From the NCBI RefSeq assembly GCF_001457455.1, contig NZ_LN831026.1, positions 1,054,001 to 1,118,000 of the forward strand: a stretch of 64,000 bases of DNA, written 5' to 3'. This document shows, one piece after another, positions 43,073-50,367 of this stretch. The stretch comes from Corynebacterium diphtheriae (GTDB lineage: Bacteria > Actinomycetota > Actinomycetes > Mycobacteriales > Mycobacteriaceae). A program made the position numbers and the translations under genes. Each line of letters begins with the position of its first letter. The stretch's first letter is position 1. A model generated the notes under the pieces. That model ran no database searches. It had not been told where the DNA came from and saw only the letters and a program-made list of their open reading frames with translations.

Positions 43073-43756
43073 ATGTTTGAAGCGAAAATAGATTGCCCAG
43101 TCGCAATCGCACACGGCGCCGCTGGTATAGAAGATGGCATTAGGGACTTGTTGAGATGGTTGAGGAAAACAATTGATGTTGAGGAGATGGAAGGCATAGT
43201 GCTTTGGGCACCAACCAAATCCGCCATCGAAAGGAATGATTTTGCCCGACGCCTTGCACACGGCAACGATGTCCGTGTCGCAACTGGCCACGAACCGTAC
43301 AGACTCTTCGCCCGAGATGAAGCTGTTCTTGCATACCTCCCACACAGGAAACACCTGTCGGTATTCAACGACAACCCCAAGATGAAAGCATTAATGGTTC
43401 TCACTTGGGGGCAGCCGTTGAATGTGTGGAGTAAAGAAGTCGGCGCTACTGTGCTTTCAGGTGAGGTACCGGACTTTTACCAAGAAGGTATGTTACCTGC
43501 ACTTCCGGAGGCTGCTGTTGAAATCTTGTCGAGCTGTGGGCAGATCATCAATCACAACAACACAATCACAGGAGGGTATGAGAAGCGTGATGTTAAGAGG
43601 GCTTTGGATGAGTTGAAGATACGCGGGTTGATCAATGAGATTGATCGGGATTCGGTTGTTGAGTGGGCTGCGGCGAATGGTTGGTTATGGAAGAATCCGA
43701 AGATTCTTGGTGAATATGTTGAGAAGTATCAAAGTGGGCGCACGATTCGTGTCTAA
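43073..43756 (+). CDS. Isolated plus-strand cargo gene, unknown function
   Basis: 227 residues, start after AGGAAGG. It is the only rightward gene in a 22-kb leftward region. Pattern: an alpha/beta N-terminal half (EEMEGIVLWAPTKSAIERND, VRVATGHEPYRLFARD) and a winged-helix-like C-terminus (YEKRDVKRALDELKIRGLINEIDRDSVVEW). No membrane segment. Its own promoter and opposite orientation make it a typical 'moron' expressed in the lysogen. A regulatory or exclusion role is speculation. Confidence 0.65.
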   Translation: MFEAKIDCPVAIAHGAAGIEDGIRDLLRWLRKTIDVEEMEGIVLWAPTKSAIERNDFARRLAHGNDVRVATGHEPYRLFARDEAVLAYLPHRKHLSVFNDNPKMKALMVLTWGQPLNVWSKEVGATVLSGEVPDFYQEGMLPALPEAAVEILSSCGQIINHNNTITGGYEKRDVKRALDELKIRGLINEIDRDSVVEWAAANGWLWKNPKILGEYVEKYQSGRTIRV

Positions 43757-43941
43757 CGTAGGAGGTTTTCTAGTCGTTGGAGGGCGATTTGTGGGGTGTG
43801 TCCGTCCCATGGTGCGGCTTTGGGGGATTCTGGGATTTTGAACATGTCCCATTTGCTCATGGGGTAGTGGTTGGTGATTTGGTCGGTGGGGTGTTTGCGG
43901 AGACGATGAACCAGCCACCACCAAGCATAAATTACCGTCAC
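43753..43941 (-). CDS. Small single-span membrane protein
   Basis: 62 residues from a GTG overlapping the upstream stop (GTGA). One hydrophobic stretch at the start (TVIYAWWWLVHRL) then a soluble part (YPMSKWDMFKIPESP...). It converges with the 227-residue gene, overlapping by four bases. Confidence 0.55.
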   Translation of the reverse strand: MTVIYAWWWLVHRLRKHPTDQITNHYPMSKWDMFKIPESPKAAPWDGHTPQIALQRLENLLR

Positions 43942-44126
43942 TGTGACGAATTGACTTGTGTACTGAAATATACCCCTTGGCGCTCCCACTCATTGAAAAT
44001 TAGGGCGTTATAAGCATACCGGTAGTCATATAGTTCATCAATGTTGTGGTAATTGTCCACGAGTAGCCCCCAGCCTGCGAGATGTTGGGCTGCTTCCCCC
44101 CGAATCGTATGTGTTTTCAATAACAT
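43938..44126 (-). CDS. Second part of a frameshift-split gene
   Basis: As read alone: 62 residues (EAAQHLAGWGLLVDNYHNID ... EWERQGVYFSTQ). Its core AAQHLAGWGLL matches the AQQLADAGLL motif of the two small paralogues at 44816 and 44950, but the matching upstream half (NFDAAVNVIENTY) lies in the other frame, at the end of the neighbouring gene. One base less in the G6 tract (44096-44101) would join them into a 208-residue protein. Confidence 0.5.
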   Translation of the reverse strand: MLLKTHTIRGEAAQHLAGWGLLVDNYHNIDELYDYRYAYNALIFNEWERQGVYFSTQVNSSQ

Positions 44127-44565
44127 TTACGGCGGCATCGAAGTTGGTTTTCCCCAACTTCCCGTCCTGTTCAGGTTCTTCAAGACACACGATGGTTTTC
44201 ACATCATCAACACTGTTAGTGGAGGGGGTGATGATATTTATTGGGCGGAATTCGGCTTTGAAAATCTTCGTGCCGAATAGTTCATCCGCAACATCATAGG
44301 AATCATAGGTGTTGCCGTCCTCGCATACCCATTGTTGTTGTGCGGGTCTGAGAGTTTCGGTATCCCATTCCTCATCGTTAGGTTCGTTGTTGAGGTATTC
44401 GTTGTTGGCGAAGATACTGGAACCGGGTGTTGTTTTGAGGCAAACACCAAGGTTGCCGCCGTATATGGTGGTCCCTTGGGGCGCTTCGGATAGGAAGTGG
44501 AGTAGATGTTTGATGTCCCCACCGGCAGCTTCAATGGTTTCTTGGAAGATGTTGCGTGGATTCAT
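44038..44565 (-). CDS. Hypothetical protein, probably frameshifted near its end
   Basis: Start at 44565 after GGAGAGCCAATAGG. 175 residues as read (MNPRNIFQETIEAAGGDIKH ...), with beta-rich central part (EGGN-like YGGNLGVCLKTTPGSS, IFKAEFRPINIITP) and a C-terminus (DSGGSSPTSRRLGATRGQL) that looks unnatural after a run of six G. The preceding NFDAAVNVIENTY belongs to the DKAA...ADAGLL module. Homopolymer slippage or a recent mutation is likely. Confidence 0.55.
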   Translation of the reverse strand: MNPRNIFQETIEAAGGDIKHLLHFLSEAPQGTTIYGGNLGVCLKTTPGSSIFANNEYLNNEPNDEEWDTETLRPAQQQWVCEDGNTYDSYDVADELFGTKIFKAEFRPINIITPSTNSVDDVKTIVCLEEPEQDGKLGKTNFDAAVNVIENTYDSGGSSPTSRRLGATRGQLPQH

Positions 44566-44627
44566 CCTATTGGCTCTCCGTACACACTCCATACTCTTTG
44601 AAGATCAGTGCGAATGTGGTCATTTTC

Positions 44628-44819
44628 TTATCCGTTCATAATTTCGTATGCGCCTGAATATGCGATACCGGCGCATACTGAGATGAATACAAGCAGGTAG
44701 ATGAAAAGTAAGGCCTTATCGAGGTCATCGTCCCAAATGACCTCGTAAAGAACGGCGGCAAAATTTAATACCCATACGGCGGTGGCGAGGACCACCAAGA
44801 TATAAGCAAGCGCCGTCAC
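44628..44819 (-). CDS. Small two-helix membrane protein
   Basis: 63 residues from a GTG overlapping the upstream stop. Two membrane helices (LAYILVVLATAVWVLNFAAV, ALLFIYLLVFISVCAGIAY) around a short acidic loop (WDDDLDK). Function unknown. Confidence 0.6.
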   Translation of the reverse strand: MTALAYILVVLATAVWVLNFAAVLYEVIWDDDLDKALLFIYLLVFISVCAGIAYSGAYEIMNG

Positions 44820-44953
44820 ACTATCCCCTCCTGTTCTTTGTCTGCTAGTAGTCCCGCGTCTGCGAGCTGCTGCGCGAGGCCACGGGGGTTGAATTCCCCT
44901 GGTTCCGCCTCATATTGTGCGATCAAATCCGCCGCTTTATCTAGGTTGCTCAT
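44816..44953 (-). CDS. Small protein with LADAGLL motif (45 aa)
   Basis: MSNLDKAADLIAQYEAEPGE...RGLAQQLADAGLLADKEQEG. Closely related to the next gene upstream and to the module at the end of the 44.5-kb gene. Both ends overlap neighbours by a few bases. Two-helix peptide; role unknown. Confidence 0.65.
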   Translation of the reverse strand: MSNLDKAADLIAQYEAEPGEFNPRGLAQQLADAGLLADKEQEGIV

Positions 44954-45108
44954 TTTGTCTCCTCATTCTGGTGTTGTTCTGCTGCTAGTAGTCCCGCGTC
45001 TGCGATACGCTGAGCAATTGCACGGGGGTCACCAGTGTCTTGAGAGATGTAAAAGTGCTCTTGCAGCCACTCGTGAATCACTCGTGCTGCTTTATCGATG
45101 TTGTTCAC
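44950..45108 (-). CDS. Small protein with IADAGLL motif (52 aa)
   Basis: GTG start. MNNIDKAARVIHEWLQEHFY...AIAQRIADAGLLAAEQ. Paralogue of the 45-residue protein downstream, overlapping it by four bases, so a recent tandem duplication with divergence. Two-helix peptide; role unknown. Confidence 0.65.
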   Translation of the reverse strand: MNNIDKAARVIHEWLQEHFYISQDTGDPRAIAQRIADAGLLAAEQHQNEETK

Positions 45109-45773
45109 GATTGTTCCTTTTCACGGTTGGCCTGACAGTATTCGACATATGCAACAAATTCAGACAGGGGACGACGCTCCCACATCTCAGGATCAGGGAT
45201 GAATTCTTCGCTGCCCTTTAGTGCATCGTCTGGATTCCATGTAGTGATGATGACAGGGCGGTGGTGCAGGTTGCTGCTGTAATACACGTGGGGTTCAACG
45301 GAAAAGCAGCCATGGCTCGTCCAGATGAACACGCGGTGCGGGATATTTTCGATAAAGAATGGGGTCTTTAACCTCATATTCTCTATATTCTTAAGCTCAT
45401 GCTTGTATTTCCTACCGAGCTTCTTACGCCCGTCGAGCACGTAAACACCGTCATCAAACGAATAATCATTTGGTCCTGGTAGTTTGAGGTTTTTGTTCAC
45501 GTTGTCAGGATCGTTGGGGACGAATCCGCCCATGTAGTATTCGCTTTGTCGACCCATGAATATGGCTTTGTCGTAGTCACAGTCAAGTTCTTCACAGACC
45601 TGCTTACAGAATGCGACCTGTTTTTCTTCATGCTCGACAGAAAGTTTATGAGCCCGCGTGTTTTCGCGTGGGTCTTTACAGACCCACCATGCACGAGCCT
45701 CGAAGAAAGACTCGTCGAAGTCTATGCCGATTAGCTCTTTAACCTTCTCTGGGGGTAAAACATCAGTAGTCAT
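45105..45773 (-). CDS. Hypothetical protein
   Basis: 222 residues, acidic with many aromatic residues (FDESFFEARAWWVCKDPREN, NIPHRVFIWTSHGCFSVEPH, RPVIITTWNPDDALKGSEEF). No recognised fold or motif. It overlaps the downstream GTG gene by four bases and follows the zinc-ribbon gene with no gap. Confidence 0.6.
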   Translation of the reverse strand: MTTDVLPPEKVKELIGIDFDESFFEARAWWVCKDPRENTRAHKLSVEHEEKQVAFCKQVCEELDCDYDKAIFMGRQSEYYMGGFVPNDPDNVNKNLKLPGPNDYSFDDGVYVLDGRKKLGRKYKHELKNIENMRLKTPFFIENIPHRVFIWTSHGCFSVEPHVYYSSNLHHRPVIITTWNPDDALKGSEEFIPDPEMWERRPLSEFVAYVEYCQANREKEQS

Positions 45774-46115
45774 TTAATCCTCCTGTCGCTCGTAGGAGCC
45801 TTCTGCGGCATAGTCTTGTTCGTCTAATTCCCAGAACTGCGCTCCATCAAACACGCTTGTATTTGCACATCCTGTGCAACGGAATAGGATTAGATGCGTC
45901 TTAGCTTTCGAGTGCAGGGGCACTACATTGCCGTCGCGCTCTTCTGCTTGTTCGACGTGTCCTTTTCGCACGATGCCGCCACTTGTGCAGCCACAGTTAT
46001 CGCAGGCGTTGGATGCCGAGCCGCAAACGATTGGCGCGGGTTTCCAATCTTCCCATTCGATTTCACGGCCGTCCCACCGTGGCGGCACACGGTCAAGGAT
46101 GTTTAGAATACTCAT
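45774..46115 (-). CDS. Zinc-ribbon protein
   Basis: 113 residues, start at 46115 after GGAGATAATCGA. Two cysteine clusters (CDNCGCTSG at ~37 and CTGCANT at ~84) probably bind zinc. C-terminus DGAQFWELDEQDYAAE. Small zinc-ribbon proteins of this type are common in actinophage early regions, function unknown. Confidence 0.6.
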   Translation of the reverse strand: MSILNILDRVPPRWDGREIEWEDWKPAPIVCGSASNACDNCGCTSGGIVRKGHVEQAEERDGNVVPLHSKAKTHLILFRCTGCANTSVFDGAQFWELDEQDYAAEGSYERQED

Positions 46116-46178
46116 TCGATTATCTCCAATTGTGCGTGTCGAACACGGCATTCGCCAGCGTCGATAGGACATAGCTTC

Positions 46179-46736
46179 TCAACGTTTCGCTCTTAGCAAC
46201 CGCAGCTTCTTTTCCGCCTCCTGCGCCCTCAGCATCTGTGCATGTGCCTCATCGATCCAGTCTTTACCTTCTGGCTTACGCTGCTGATTAATTCTTTTTG
46301 CCTTGTTCAAATAGGACAAAATGTAAGGGTAAGCGGAAATCGTCTCACAAAGCTGGTTATGCGCCGATTCATGGATGCTCAGCGCTGAATCGTCATCATC
46401 AGGGTCTCCAAAAAGACCAGTGAGGTAAGAATAATTAGTCGCAGTAAGGTCGTCGCCAACCACGCTTGAATAGGCCCTAGCTACTGCTCTGCACCCGTCC
46501 CCGATTGCGGCGTTTAGGGAGGTTTCTTGAGGGGCCGTGTTGTCCCCAAAGTCTCGCGTTAGCTGCTTGTGGATCGCATCGAGCATTTCCGCCACTGTGT
46601 AGAAAAAGTCGATCATGTCAAGGCGGCTGATGCCGTGCCAATCGCCTAGGGGCATAAGGTTGTCAAAACCATTGGCAGTTTCGCGCAAGTTGTTGGAAGC
46701 TTCTCCGATTTTTTCAACTGCTTCAACAATTTTCAT
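46179..46736 (-). CDS. Hypothetical helical protein
   Basis: 185 residues, largely helical (VEAVEKIGEASNNLRETANG, IDFFYTVAEMLDAIHKQLTR, MLRAQEAEKKLRLLRAKR). It overlaps the RapZ-like gene by 14 nt. No family recognised. Confidence 0.6.
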   Translation of the reverse strand: MKIVEAVEKIGEASNNLRETANGFDNLMPLGDWHGISRLDMIDFFYTVAEMLDAIHKQLTRDFGDNTAPQETSLNAAIGDGCRAVARAYSSVVGDDLTATNYSYLTGLFGDPDDDDSALSIHESAHNQLCETISAYPYILSYLNKAKRINQQRKPEGKDWIDEAHAQMLRAQEAEKKLRLLRAKR

Positions 46737-47097
46737 TCTTTGCTCCTAAATGGGTTGTAATGATTTTTGCGCCGGGATTTTCATTGAATGCTTTCAGCCC
46801 CCATGCCACAGCTTCGGCGATAGCTACCGACCGGTGCCAGCCCCCTTCGCAGAAAATGATCACCGTGTCGCACCCCTCGTAGATTGATCCTTTTACGCGA
46901 TTGGCGGTTTTTATCGCGCCCTGTGGATCAAGTCTCGCGATGCAGAGCATCACAGTGGGGTCGGTGCCGAAAAGGTCGCCTACCTCTTCCGAAGGGTCGG
47001 GGAGTATGCGGGCGTCAACCACCGGCGCGTGAGGGTGCTGGGCTTTGGCCGCTTCGAGCTGGTCAACCCCGCACGTGATTAAATTAATGGCTCTCAT
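46723..47097 (-). CDS. RapZ C-terminal-domain-like protein
   Basis: 124 residues. Two motifs match the C-terminal domain of RapZ: D(A/V)R.LPDPS...LFGTDP.V (~29-49) and an HRSVAIAE motif (IIFCEGGWHRSVAIAEAVA, ~80-98), which in RapZ (GCTGGxHRSV) binds phosphate or glucosamine-6-phosphate. RapZ directs RNase E to small RNAs in enterobacteria. This protein lacks the RapZ kinase-like N-terminus. Here the domain stands alone, so substrate and role are unknown. A paralogue is at 48208. Confidence 0.65.
   Translation of the reverse strand: MRAINLITCGVDQLEAAKAQHPHAPVVDARILPDPSEEVGDLFGTDPTVMLCIARLDPQGAIKTANRVKGSIYEGCDTVIIFCEGGWHRSVAIAEAVAWGLKAFNENPGAKIITTHLGAKNENC
47041..47082. repeat. 42-bp direct repeat, copy 1
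   Basis: Identical to 47417-47458. Both copies encode ITCGVDQLEAAKA at gene starts. It marks a recent partial gene duplication and could recombine to delete the 376 bp between. Confidence 0.9.
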
Positions 47098-47345
47098 TGC
47101 TGTGGCTCCTTCCCCTCGGCAATGTCCGCCATTCGCATAAGTGCTTGTGCGAACCGTCTAGCATCATTGGGGCTAAAGTCTGCAGGTTCTGTGCGTTGAA
47201 TCATGACCCTGCCACCTACGACAGTCCACATAGTCGGCCCAGCCCCAGAATGCGGTACGCCTTCTGCCCAGTTAAAGGTTTCCGCCTTGAAACAGGCGCC
47301 ATATTCGGTAATAAGGTCACCCAGAATATCTTTCATATCCGTCAT
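47094..47345 (-). CDS. Small hypothetical protein (83 aa)
   Basis: ATGA overlap with the RapZ-like gene. A beta-rich centre (GPTMWTVVGGRVMIQRTEPA) and a final helix (DARRFAQALMRMADIAEG). Resembles small phage proteins of unknown role. Confidence 0.6.
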   Translation of the reverse strand: MTDMKDILGDLITEYGACFKAETFNWAEGVPHSGAGPTMWTVVGGRVMIQRTEPADFSPNDARRFAQALMRMADIAEGKEPQQ

Positions 47346-47473
47346 GGTTGTGTTCTTTCTGCTGCTGTGGTGAGGATTCCCGCTAGCTCTTTCGCCTGTG
47401 CGGGGGTTAGCCCAGCGGCTTTGGCCGCTTCGAGCTGGTCAACCCCGCACGTGATTAACTCGATCCTTCTCAT
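47342..47473 (-). CDS. Small protein made from a duplicated RapZ-like N-terminus (43 aa)
   Basis: MRRIELITCGVDQLEAAKAA then GLTPAQAKELAGIL. The first ~20 residues are nearly those of the RapZ-like protein at 46723, and 42 bp are identical (47041-47082 and 47417-47458). The C-terminal half is a different helix-turn-helix-like segment. Overlaps both neighbours by ATGA. Confidence 0.6.
   Translation of the reverse strand: MRRIELITCGVDQLEAAKAAGLTPAQAKELAGILTTAAERTQP
47417..47458. repeat. 42-bp direct repeat, copy 2
   Basis: Second copy, inside the 43-residue gene. Confidence 0.9.
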
Positions 47474-48054
47474 CAGGCGTCACCCCAGATACCCTTTAGA
47501 TCATCTATAATTTTTGCGTTATCTTTCATGTATGCCTCGCATAAGGCGAAGACTGCTTCAAGGTAGGAGCAGGGGAGGTGGTTTTCATCGCCTGCTTCTA
47601 TCCCACCCTCATCTTTCGAGATGAGGGTTTTTAACTCTTCTGGGGTGCCATCCCAGCACCCGATACTCATCCACCAGCCTTTACAGGTGGGGGTGAGAAT
47701 GACTTGGCCGTATGGGGGTTGTGTTATTTGCAGACCATCCCATATACAGTTGTATAGGTTCGCGCCCCGTAGGTTAGCGCCCCATAGTTCAGCGGACCGT
47801 AGGTTAGCGAACCGTAGGTTAGCGAACCGTAGGTCAACGTCACGTAGGTTCGCGCCCCGTAGGTCAACGTCACGTAGGTTAGCGAACCGTAGGTCAACGT
47901 CACGTAGGTCAGCACCACACAGATCAGCACCACACAGATCAGCGCCACGTAGATCAGCACCACGTAGATCAGCACCACGTAGATCAGGGGCCTTATATTC
48001 TGCCCTCGCTTTCTTGATGATCTTTTCAACATCCTCATGGGTCAGGCTAGTCAT
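47473..48054 (-). CDS. Pentapeptide-repeat protein
   Basis: 193 residues. Residues ~24-103 are about sixteen A(D/N)LRx-type pentapeptides (DLRGADLRGADLCGADLRDV and similar), expected to fold as a right-handed four-sided beta helix. The C-terminal part has WMSIGCWDGTPEELKTLI, common in phage pentapeptide proteins. Some such proteins mimic DNA and protect gyrase; most have unknown roles. The DNA of the repeats is almost perfectly periodic (15 bp). Confidence 0.85.
   Translation of the reverse strand: MTSLTHEDVEKIIKKARAEYKAPDLRGADLRGADLRGADLCGADLCGADLRDVDLRFANLRDVDLRGANLRDVDLRFANLRFANLRSAELWGANLRGANLYNCIWDGLQITQPPYGQVILTPTCKGWWMSIGCWDGTPEELKTLISKDEGGIEAGDENHLPCSYLEAVFALCEAYMKDNAKIIDDLKGIWGDA
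47756..47986 (-). repeat. 15-bp tandem repeats encoding pentapeptides
   Basis: About fifteen units resembling AGGTTAGCGAACCGT, with frequent exact copies, e.g. three in a row at 47800-47850 and CACCACGTAGATCAG runs near 47950-47985. High identity means slippage could change the number of coils without a frameshift. Confidence 0.85.
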
Positions 48055-48211
48055 TGGGTTCTCCTAGTGCTTCTTCGAGGTTGTGGACGTGGTAGGCAAA
48101 TTCGGTGGCAGTGAGTGGGTAATCATCCCGCCGCATATCCACCAGTTCTGAGGTCATCATCTGCAGCACATCATGCGGGGTGAGCATGGGCGCCTGGTCA
48201 ATAGGCATCAT
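48047..48211 (-). CDS. Small hypothetical protein (54 aa)
   Basis: MMPIDQAPMLTPHDVLQMMT...YHVHNLEEALGEPND. Start overlaps the RapZ-like stop (ATGA). Helical and acidic. Function unknown. Confidence 0.6.
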   Translation of the reverse strand: MMPIDQAPMLTPHDVLQMMTSELVDMRRDDYPLTATEFAYHVHNLEEALGEPND

Positions 48212-48558
48212 TTTTTCGCCTCCATATGCGTCACATCCACCTCAAGGAAACCGCTATCATCCATCCCCCGCAGCATCTCCGCCGCCTTCTCAGCGATAGC
48301 AACGCTTCGTTGCCAGCCTCTCTCGCAATAAACACACAGCGTCTTATGTGCCAAGGCCCAGCTGACCGCAGTGATAGCCTTACCCACGACTAGCCGACTG
48401 TCCTCAGTCACCATCGCGTCCCACACTCGCGGATCCGTACCAAAAATGTCCTGGCATGTGGGGCTAGGATCCGGCAAACCTCGCACATCGAGGCAGGCCA
48501 TCTCACCGCGCATGAATGCCGCCATTTTTTCGTTGCATGAATAAATAGAAATTTTCAT
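48208..48558 (-). CDS. Second RapZ C-terminal-domain-like protein
   Basis: 116 residues. CLDVRGLPDPS...IFGTDPRV and VYCERGWQRSVAIAEKAA align with the protein at 46723 over the full length, but the two have diverged to roughly one third identity; here Gln replaces the motif His (WQRSV). Loss of that residue may mean a changed ligand. It lies in the same leftward operon. Confidence 0.65.
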   Translation of the reverse strand: MKISIYSCNEKMAAFMRGEMACLDVRGLPDPSPTCQDIFGTDPRVWDAMVTEDSRLVVGKAITAVSWALAHKTLCVYCERGWQRSVAIAEKAAEMLRGMDDSGFLEVDVTHMEAKK

Positions 48559-48622
48559 TTACTTACCTCCTCGTTAATCATTTTTCGACGACCTTCGTAC
48601 CCGGAGAAATAGCGAGCCGATT

Positions 48623-49135
48623 TTAAGTTTTGTTGTCATGGGCTTCGTAGGCTTTGAGGTAGAAGTTGTAGATTTTGTGGAAGTGTTTTTCTGAGGCGCC
48701 TTGTCTGCGCCATGAATAAATGGTTTCTTTTTTGGTGTCGCAGGCTGCTGCGAGTGGAGTTGTTAGGCCTGACCGGATGATCCGGTCAACCCATACTTTG
48801 GGGCGTTCTAGGGTTTGGTCTTTGTGCTTTTCATCGGGGTTTTCGATGTTGTCCCATTCCAGTGGTACGGGCCAGAAAACGTGTGGCCCGTAGTTGGGGT
48901 GTGGGCGGAAGCTGTCACCGTTGTGTTTGTCCCAGAGTTGGTTAATGTATTGCTGTGTTACTGGGTGGATGTGGCCGGCGTCTTTGAGGGATTCGATGAG
49001 GCAGGAGGTTGGTGTTTCTTCGCTTCCAAGGTCGAAGATGTGGATTCCTAGTGCTAGGAGTGCACGGAGTTTGCGGCGTGCGATGAGGCTTCCGTGGGGG
49101 TTTGTATGGTGCGCCCCCATCCTGTGGCACACCAT
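48623..49135 (-). CDS. HTH-containing phage protein
   Basis: Up to 170 residues; the start is uncertain (ATG 49135, ATG 49120 or later). The C-terminal half holds a helix-turn-helix (RPKVWVDRIIRSGLTTPLAAACDTKKETIYSWRRQG split here as RSGLTTPLAAACDTKKETIY and SWRRQG). The N-terminal part is helical with ALLALGIHIFDLGSEETPT. It may be a transcription regulator of early genes. Confidence 0.6.
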   Translation of the reverse strand: MVCHRMGAHHTNPHGSLIARRKLRALLALGIHIFDLGSEETPTSCLIESLKDAGHIHPVTQQYINQLWDKHNGDSFRPHPNYGPHVFWPVPLEWDNIENPDEKHKDQTLERPKVWVDRIIRSGLTTPLAAACDTKKETIYSWRRQGASEKHFHKIYNFYLKAYEAHDNKT

Positions 49136-49185
49136 TGGCCGCCTGTTTTATGGATGTGTGGTTTTGCTTTGTGGGTTTTCTTCAT
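49054..49185 (-). CDS. Possible small protein (43 aa)
   Basis: MKKTHKAKPHIHKTGGQWCATGWGRTIQTP... resembles small actinophage proteins of the form 'basic start, G.W.C.G.G, TP..A'. It overlaps the HTH gene's upstream end in another frame and may be decayed at its C-terminus. Low certainty. Confidence 0.35.
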   Translation of the reverse strand: MKKTHKAKPHIHKTGGQWCATGWGRTIQTPTEASSHAANSVHS

Positions 49186-49200
49186 GGTGCTTTTGGGGTG

Positions 49201-49458
49201 TTAGGCGACCGCTTGGGTGAACATTTCCCATGCTGGTTCTTCGCCGGCGTCGTAGGGTTGGATCATCCCGGAGTCGAATCCGATCCATTCACCTTCGATT
49301 GGGCTTTCGGCGGTGAAGGTGGTGTTGGTGGTTTGGTGGATTGTCCATCCTTCGGTTTCAAGGAGGTTGAGTAGTTCTTCGATGTCGCCGCGGAATTGGT
49401 ATCCGGTTTCGGTGTTGTCGTCGCGGGTGAGTGTGAGGATGTCTGATTGGGTGAGCAT
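49201..49458 (-). CDS. Small acidic protein (85 aa)
   Basis: LTQSDILTLTRDDNTETGYQ...GDIEELLNLLETEGWTIHQ...WEMFTQAVA. One base after dUTPase. Acidic alpha/beta; no family recognised. Confidence 0.6.
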   Translation of the reverse strand: MLTQSDILTLTRDDNTETGYQFRGDIEELLNLLETEGWTIHQTTNTTFTAESPIEGEWIGFDSGMIQPYDAGEEPAWEMFTQAVA

Positions 49459-49459
49459 G

Positions 49460-49891
49460 TTAGTGTCCTGTTGATCCGAATCCGCCGTCGCCGCGTTCGG
49501 TTTCGGGCATGGTGTCGATTTCTACGGGGTATGGGAGTTCGATTTTTTTGATGATGAGTTGTGCTATGCGTGTGCCGGCTGGGAATTTGACGCTGTGTTC
49601 GGAGAGGTTGGCGATGCAGAGTTTGATTTCGCCGGTGTATCCGTGGTCGATGATTCCGATGTTGTTTGCGAGCGTTAGGCCGTAGTTAAAGGCCATTCCT
49701 GACCTGATGTGAACTTCGCCAACGTAGCCGTAGGGGATATTGACGGAAAGGCCTGTGGTGACTGTTCGGATTGCGCCGCTTGGGATGGTGATTGGGGTAT
49801 CGGTGTGGAGGTCTAGGCCGGCGTCGCCTCGGTATGCGCGTGCTGGGGGTAGGGCGTTTTTGGTGAGTCGTTTGTAGTGGAGTTCTTGCAT
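49460..49891 (-). CDS. dut: dUTP diphosphatase
   Basis: 143 residues, full length for trimeric dUTPases. All five motifs are present: AGLDLHTD, RSGMA, GIIDHGYTGEI, GTRIAQLII and RGDGGFGSTG. It splits dUTP to dUMP and pyrophosphate, keeping uracil out of phage DNA and feeding ThyX. Confidence 0.95.
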   Translation of the reverse strand: MQELHYKRLTKNALPPARAYRGDAGLDLHTDTPITIPSGAIRTVTTGLSVNIPYGYVGEVHIRSGMAFNYGLTLANNIGIIDHGYTGEIKLCIANLSEHSVKFPAGTRIAQLIIKKIELPYPVEIDTMPETERGDGGFGSTGH

Positions 49892-49892
49892 G

Positions 49893-50249
49893 TTATTGGC
49901 CTTTTTTGAGCAGTTGGGTGAGTGTTTCGACAGTCATGGTGGCGTATTGTTCGGCTGGGTTGGCTTTGCCGTGGCGTTTGTGGATGACGATTGGGTAGGG
50001 GGATTCGTCGTTGGCGGCTTCGATTTCGACTTCTTTTATCCAGCCTGCAAGTGTTGTGCGGGTGGTGTTTTTGCATTCGATAGTGACGCGTTCGCCGTGG
50101 TATCGGACGCCCCCGATGTCGCCCTTATCTGTGGCGCCGGTTTTGACGCGGCGGTCTATGCGGTCGTCGATGTGGTGGGCGAGGTAGTCGGCGATGATTC
50201 TTTCGAATTGTGAGCCTGCTTTTCGCGCTGATGATCGTGTGCGTGCCAT
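49893..50249 (-). CDS. PD-(D/E)XK nuclease, Holliday-junction-resolvase-like
   Basis: 118 residues from ATG 50249 (GAGG upstream). GSQFERIIADYLAHH, then DKGDIGGVRYHGERVTIECKN gives the D...ExK catalytic pattern (shown as DKGDIGG and IECKN), followed by a helix and HKRHGKANP. This layout is typical of small phage resolvases/endonucleases acting on branched DNA. Fits with the SSB, Bet and YqaJ genes. Confidence 0.7.
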   Translation of the reverse strand: MARTRSSARKAGSQFERIIADYLAHHIDDRIDRRVKTGATDKGDIGGVRYHGERVTIECKNTTRTTLAGWIKEVEIEAANDESPYPIVIHKRHGKANPAEQYATMTVETLTQLLKKGQ

Positions 50250-50367
50250 TGGTGGTACCTCGTTGCGCTGTAGTTTTGCGGTGCCAGGGCGGGGTATGGT
50301 GCGCCCTAGCACCGGTTTGTTGGTGCATGACTTACATGCTTTGGCACAGGGTACGGTGTGTGCCTTG

